NCBI RefSeq assembly: GCF_037890675.1
Contig: NZ_CP149574.1
Location: forward strand, 3,510,874 to 3,574,873
From: Methylovirgula sp. 4M-Z18
Lineage (GTDB): Bacteria > Pseudomonadota > Alphaproteobacteria > Rhizobiales > Beijerinckiaceae
Length of the DNA stretch: 64,000 nt
Direction of reading: 5' to 3'
The notes below the pieces were generated by a model. The model worked only from the letters and a program-made list of their open reading frames with translations, made no database searches and was not told the origin of the DNA. The translations under genes were made by a program, and so were the position numbers. Positions 60,794-64,000 of this stretch are shown here, one piece after another. Each line of letters opens with the position of its first letter. Within the stretch, counting starts at the first letter, position 1.

Positions 60794-62521
60794 TCAGGCG
60801 AGCGGCAGTCTTTGGCGTCCGCCAAGAAGCGGCAGCTGATTGGCAATGATGACGATCGTAAAGGACACGACCAAAAGCGTGATCCCCAGAACTGCGATCG
60901 CGCCGAGATCGCCACTTTCGTTCAGGTCGTAGATGATGACCGAGACCAGCTTCGTATCGGCCGTTGTCAGCAGAATCGTTGCCGACAATTCCCGAATCGT
61001 GCCGATGAAGATCAAGCACCAAGTGGCAACCACGCTCGTGCGCAGAAGCGGCGCAGTGATGCGGCGTATCGTCGTCATTCGGTTCGCGCCAAGAATACGG
61101 CTTGCCTCCTCGAGTTCCGGACTCATTGTGCCGATCGACGTCGAAAGCTGCTGGTAGGCGGCGGGCATTTCCATGGTCACGAAAGCGATCAGCAGGATCC
61201 ATAGCGTCCCGTAGAGCATGAAAGGCGCAGTGGAATAGCTGAGAAACATACCCACACCGAAGACGATGCCGGGGACTGCAACTGGTATTGTCGCAATTGT
61301 CCCGAGCAGCCAGATCCCTGGAACAACGCGACGCTGGACGAGATAGGCGACCAGAAGCCCGATCAGCGTGCCGATGGTCGCAGATCCGACGCCGAGGAGA
61401 AGCGTGTTGCGCATGGCAAGCTGAGTGGCGGAGAATTCGAAGAAAACGAAGTGAAAATTGTGCAGTGTCAGATTACTCCACGTCAGTGCTTCGGAAACGT
61501 TTTTTGTGAAGGCCGTTTTCAACAGCGCGGCGTAAGGCAGGCCGACCGTTAAAGTCAGCACCAGTGCGACAAAGCCCAGCGCTGGCCAGCGCCACCAACC
61601 CAATTTCGTCACTCGAGCCGTGCCACTCTTGCCGCCCATGACGACATAGCCGCGGCGCCCGAGAATGCGCCGTTGGATCCACAGCAGCAGAACCGAAATG
61701 GCGAGAAGCGGAAAAGCTGCCGCCGCTGCGAGTCCCGGTTTTGGCGGATATTGAAACAGGCTCCAAATCTTGGTTGTGATCACGTGAAATCCTGCCGGGA
61801 GAGCCAAGATCGCCGGCGATCCAAACATGGTCAGCGCTTGCAGCACGGCAATCAGCGTTCCGGCAATCAACGCCGGCATGACAAGCGGCCACGTGATCCG
61901 CCGCAGGGTCGTCGCTTGTCCGGCGCCAAGGATCGCCGAGGCATCCTCGAGGTCGCCCGGCACGCGCTCGAAGGCATTGGCGAGCAGCGTGAACACCAAA
62001 GGAAACGTGTAGCACGAGATGGCGAAAATCAGGCCCTCGAGCGTATAGATATCGACCAACACCGCAAAAGGCGGCAGGCCGAATGCGCTGCGATAGGCCT
62101 GATTGATCAATCCGCTGTTAGGAGCGGCGAGAATCTCCCATGCGATTGCGCCGAGAAATGGCGGCGTCACAAAGGACGCCATGATCAGGGCCCGGATCAC
62201 AGTTCGTCCGGGCAGATCGGTACGCGCCACGAGCCAGGCGAGCGGCGTGGCGATCGCGGCGGATACGGCGCCAACGCCAAGAGCCATCGTGATCGACACG
62301 ATCGCCGGCTTGCGCAGCGACGGATCGGCCGCTAGCTGTTGGAAATTTGCCAGCGTGAAATGTCCGGCGCTATCCGACAAACTATATCGCGCCAGCCAGA
62401 ACAACGGCAGCAGGACAAGAACCCCAAGCACAACCGCGATCACAACGAAGACCACGGTCGAAGGATCTGCTAATCGGCGTGTCGGCTTTCTCACGGGCAG
62501 ATCCATGGTTGCGCTGCTCAT
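60794..62521 (-). CDS. Ferric/2-aminoethylphosphonate-type ABC transporter permease, two fused domains
   Basis: A 575-residue inner-membrane protein with two permease domains (FbpB/PhnV-type fusion) and about 12 helices. EAA loops occur twice: DLEDASAILGAGQATTLRRI and ELEEASRILGANRMTTIRRI. Its ATG overlaps the binding-protein stop by 4 nt. Transporters of this class carry iron, thiamine, phosphonates or small organic acids; here, next to the MmgE/PrpD operon, an organic acid substrate is plausible. Confidence 0.91.
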   Translation of the reverse strand: MSSATMDLPVRKPTRRLADPSTVVFVVIAVVLGVLVLLPLFWLARYSLSDSAGHFTLANFQQLAADPSLRKPAIVSITMALGVGAVSAAIATPLAWLVARTDLPGRTVIRALIMASFVTPPFLGAIAWEILAAPNSGLINQAYRSAFGLPPFAVLVDIYTLEGLIFAISCYTFPLVFTLLANAFERVPGDLEDASAILGAGQATTLRRITWPLVMPALIAGTLIAVLQALTMFGSPAILALPAGFHVITTKIWSLFQYPPKPGLAAAAAFPLLAISVLLLWIQRRILGRRGYVVMGGKSGTARVTKLGWWRWPALGFVALVLTLTVGLPYAALLKTAFTKNVSEALTWSNLTLHNFHFVFFEFSATQLAMRNTLLLGVGSATIGTLIGLLVAYLVQRRVVPGIWLLGTIATIPVAVPGIVFGVGMFLSYSTAPFMLYGTLWILLIAFVTMEMPAAYQQLSTSIGTMSPELEEASRILGANRMTTIRRITAPLLRTSVVATWCLIFIGTIRELSATILLTTADTKLVSVIIYDLNESGDLGAIAVLGITLLVVSFTIVIIANQLPLLGGRQRLPLA

Positions 62522-63564
62522 GTGCCGAAATATTCCTCGTATTTCTTCTTCAAATCGTCGATCACCGCTTCGAGCTTCACGGGGTCGGAATACAGGAGCT
62601 TGATCTGTGAGAGCGGAACGCGACCCGCCTTCTCCTTCACCTCCGGATGAAAGGACCTCAGCCCACCAACGTCGCTGTTGGCCTGCTGCGCTTCACGGCT
62701 GAACATAAAGCCATAAAAGACTTTTGCCGCCGCCGGATGAGGGGCGTCCTTCAAGATGGCGGCATTACCGATCACGACTGGAACACCGTCGGTGGCATAG
62801 ACCGGCTCGACCGGTGTGCCGCTCTCCTTCATCGTCAGGATGTTGTATTCATTGCCGTCCGCCATGACCGGTCGCTCGCCGAGCGCCAATTTCTTCGGCG
62901 GCTCGGTTGAGGACTGGACCTGCATAATCTTCTGCTGGCCAAGCTTTTCGAAATAACCCCATCCCAGCGCCTGGCTGAGAGCGTAGGTGTCCGTCACGAT
63001 CGTGCCGCTGTAGCCGGGATGGCCCTTCACGATCATGCCTTTCCATTTGGAATCGAGGAGATCCGCATGGCTCTTAGGCGCGTCTGCGGCCGTAACATAT
63101 TTCGTATTATAAGCGATGATCGACAGATGGGCGCGGTAGGCCGCATACTGACCGTCCGCATCCTTGGCTTCGGCCGGCCAATATTTCGCAACGTCCTCCG
63201 GCACCGCCGGCAGCAACCAGCCCTGTCGCTTGAAGACGACGAAATTCACCGCATCCGATGTTTCGATCACATCAACCGCGTGAATCTTGCTGTCATATTC
63301 CTGATTGATGCGTTGGAAGATACGCTCTGCACCGGCGCGCTCGACCTGCACCTTGATGCCCGGATATTTCGCCTCAAACAAGGCCGACAATTTTTCCGAT
63401 ACGGCAACGTCAGTTGACGTGTACCAAACGACCGTTCCCTCTTTGACAGCGGCATCGACCAAGTCAGGAGTTACGCTATAAGGCGCCGGCGGGGCGGCCA
63501 TGCCGGCACCGGTCAGGCAGGCTGTGATTGAAAGCGCAGCGACGACGACTGGGAAAGCTCGCAT
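62518..63564 (-). CDS. Family 1 extracellular solute-binding protein
   Basis: A 348-residue periplasmic binding protein of the ferric/phosphonate group. Sec signal MRAFPVVVAALSITACLTGAG with cleavage near GMAAPP. The mature part starts with VVWYTSTDVAVSEKLSALFE, a typical lobe for this family. Downstream, PGYSGTIVTDTYALSQALGWGYFE and SREAQQANSDVGGLRSFHPEV complete the fold. ATG 63564 has GGAGGAG upstream. It lies between the ATPase and permease genes of the same operon. Confidence 0.91.
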   Translation of the reverse strand: MRAFPVVVAALSITACLTGAGMAAPPAPYSVTPDLVDAAVKEGTVVWYTSTDVAVSEKLSALFEAKYPGIKVQVERAGAERIFQRINQEYDSKIHAVDVIETSDAVNFVVFKRQGWLLPAVPEDVAKYWPAEAKDADGQYAAYRAHLSIIAYNTKYVTAADAPKSHADLLDSKWKGMIVKGHPGYSGTIVTDTYALSQALGWGYFEKLGQQKIMQVQSSTEPPKKLALGERPVMADGNEYNILTMKESGTPVEPVYATDGVPVVIGNAAILKDAPHPAAAKVFYGFMFSREAQQANSDVGGLRSFHPEVKEKAGRVPLSQIKLLYSDPVKLEAVIDDLKKKYEEYFGT

Positions 63565-63686
63565 GGGTTTCTCCTCCACCTCACGAACGGGGCCAGTTGT
63601 TTCTGGTACCCCATAAGACGCGTTCAAATTCCGATATGTCTTCGCGCACGTTCTCTCGCCGAATAGATTTCTATTCGCCACACCGA

Positions 63687-64000
63687 CTAGTGCGGAAGCG
63701 CGCGACAATGATCCGGTGGAAAATGCAGCCATACAGTTCGTCCGACCGCAACCTCGATGGACGCCGGCGCGAGCACACGAATGGCGACCCCTGATGCGAG
63801 CGTCACGACGTAATCTCGATATGGCCCCAGATAGACATGGCGCGTGACCATGCCTTCGGCAACATTGTACGAGTCATCTGGCATCGTCGCGCGCATTTCA
63901 ACGTCGTGATGACGAATGGCGACGAAGATCCCGCCCGCCGGCAAATCCGCGCCATTCTCACATCTGAGAACGAGGCCGTCACCGCAATCGGCCACATCGC
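63687..64000 (-). CDS. ABC transporter ATPase, C-terminal TOBE region (5' part beyond window)
   Basis: Only the last about 104 codons are present; the frame is open to the right edge. The residues (GIFVAIRHHDVEM; GMVTRHVYLGPYRDYVVTL; VGRTVWLHFPPDHCRALP) form the TOBE domain found at the end of PotA/FbpC-type ATPases. The Walker and signature motifs lie outside the window. It is the first gene of the transporter operon that continues with the binding protein at 63564. Confidence 0.85.
   Translation of the reverse strand, partial: DVADCGDGLVLRCENGADLPAGGIFVAIRHHDVEMRATMPDDSYNVAEGMVTRHVYLGPYRDYVVTLASGVAIRVLAPASIEVAVGRTVWLHFPPDHCRALPH

Overview
The window reads as chromosomal DNA of an alphaproteobacterium, most likely a member of the Hyphomicrobiales (Rhizobiales). 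Support: a fused two-domain NarK, a Rhizobium-type tartrate (ttu) cluster, a Rhizobium-type biuret hydrolase, a Kup potassium transporter, many FCD-type GntR regulators and a high-GC coding style. This placement is an inference from gene content; no rRNA or complete tRNA is present. Nearly everything is accessory catabolism: each block has its own transporter, enzymes and regulator.

Layout. 1-3390: nitrate transporter narK (runs off the left edge, open across the whole left end) and a divergent CRP/FNR regulator, with a perfect FNR box between them. 3391-4371: gene-poor, AT-richer segment that starts beside a 30-nt piece of the 3' end of an initiator tRNA (probable attachment-site scar) and holds a decayed coding fragment. 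4372-14913: a ten-gene minus-strand operon (GntR, DapA-family lyase, aldehyde dehydrogenase, FAD amine oxidase, ProU-type quaternary-amine ABC transporter, proline-racemase homologue, GlxA/AraC regulator). 15605-19403: tartrate cluster ttuA/ttuBCD with a truncated ttuD. 19647-23595: hydantoinase/dihydropyrimidinase and kup. 23790-31859: a complete hydroxyproline catabolic cluster covering trans-4-hydroxyproline (epimerase, D-hydroxyproline oxidase, deaminase, alpha-ketoglutarate semialdehyde dehydrogenase) and probably trans-3-hydroxyproline (dehydratase-like protein plus pyrroline-2-carboxylate reductase). 32081-37064: RND efflux pump with a divergent MerR regulator. 37343-46741: GntR-controlled BMP-type ABC transporter with biuret hydrolase, a second isochorismatase-like hydrolase (triuret hydrolase candidate), a cupin and allophanate hydrolase. 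46753-51458: four translationally coupled genes for a radical SAM enzyme, a PqqD-like peptide-recognition protein, an unknown protein and an intracellular subtilase; next to it, divergent, a cyclase-AAA-TPR regulator. 54948-55180: a cysE remnant. 55276-64000: a GntR-associated island with two MmgE/PrpD proteins, an SDR, a LeuB-like dehydrogenase and a ferric/phosphonate-type ABC transporter whose ATPase runs off the right edge.

How it fits together. The organism appears equipped to use plant- and animal-derived nitrogenous and organic-acid substrates (hydroxyprolines, quaternary amines, tartrate, hydantoins, biuret and perhaps triuret) and to respire nitrate. The best candidate for an undescribed system is the radical SAM / PqqD-like / unknown / subtilase operon, which has the parts of a peptide-modifying (RiPP-like) pathway but no obvious separate precursor gene. 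Next are the transporter-coupled triuret/biuret operon and a proline-racemase homologue whose second catalytic cysteine is a glycine.
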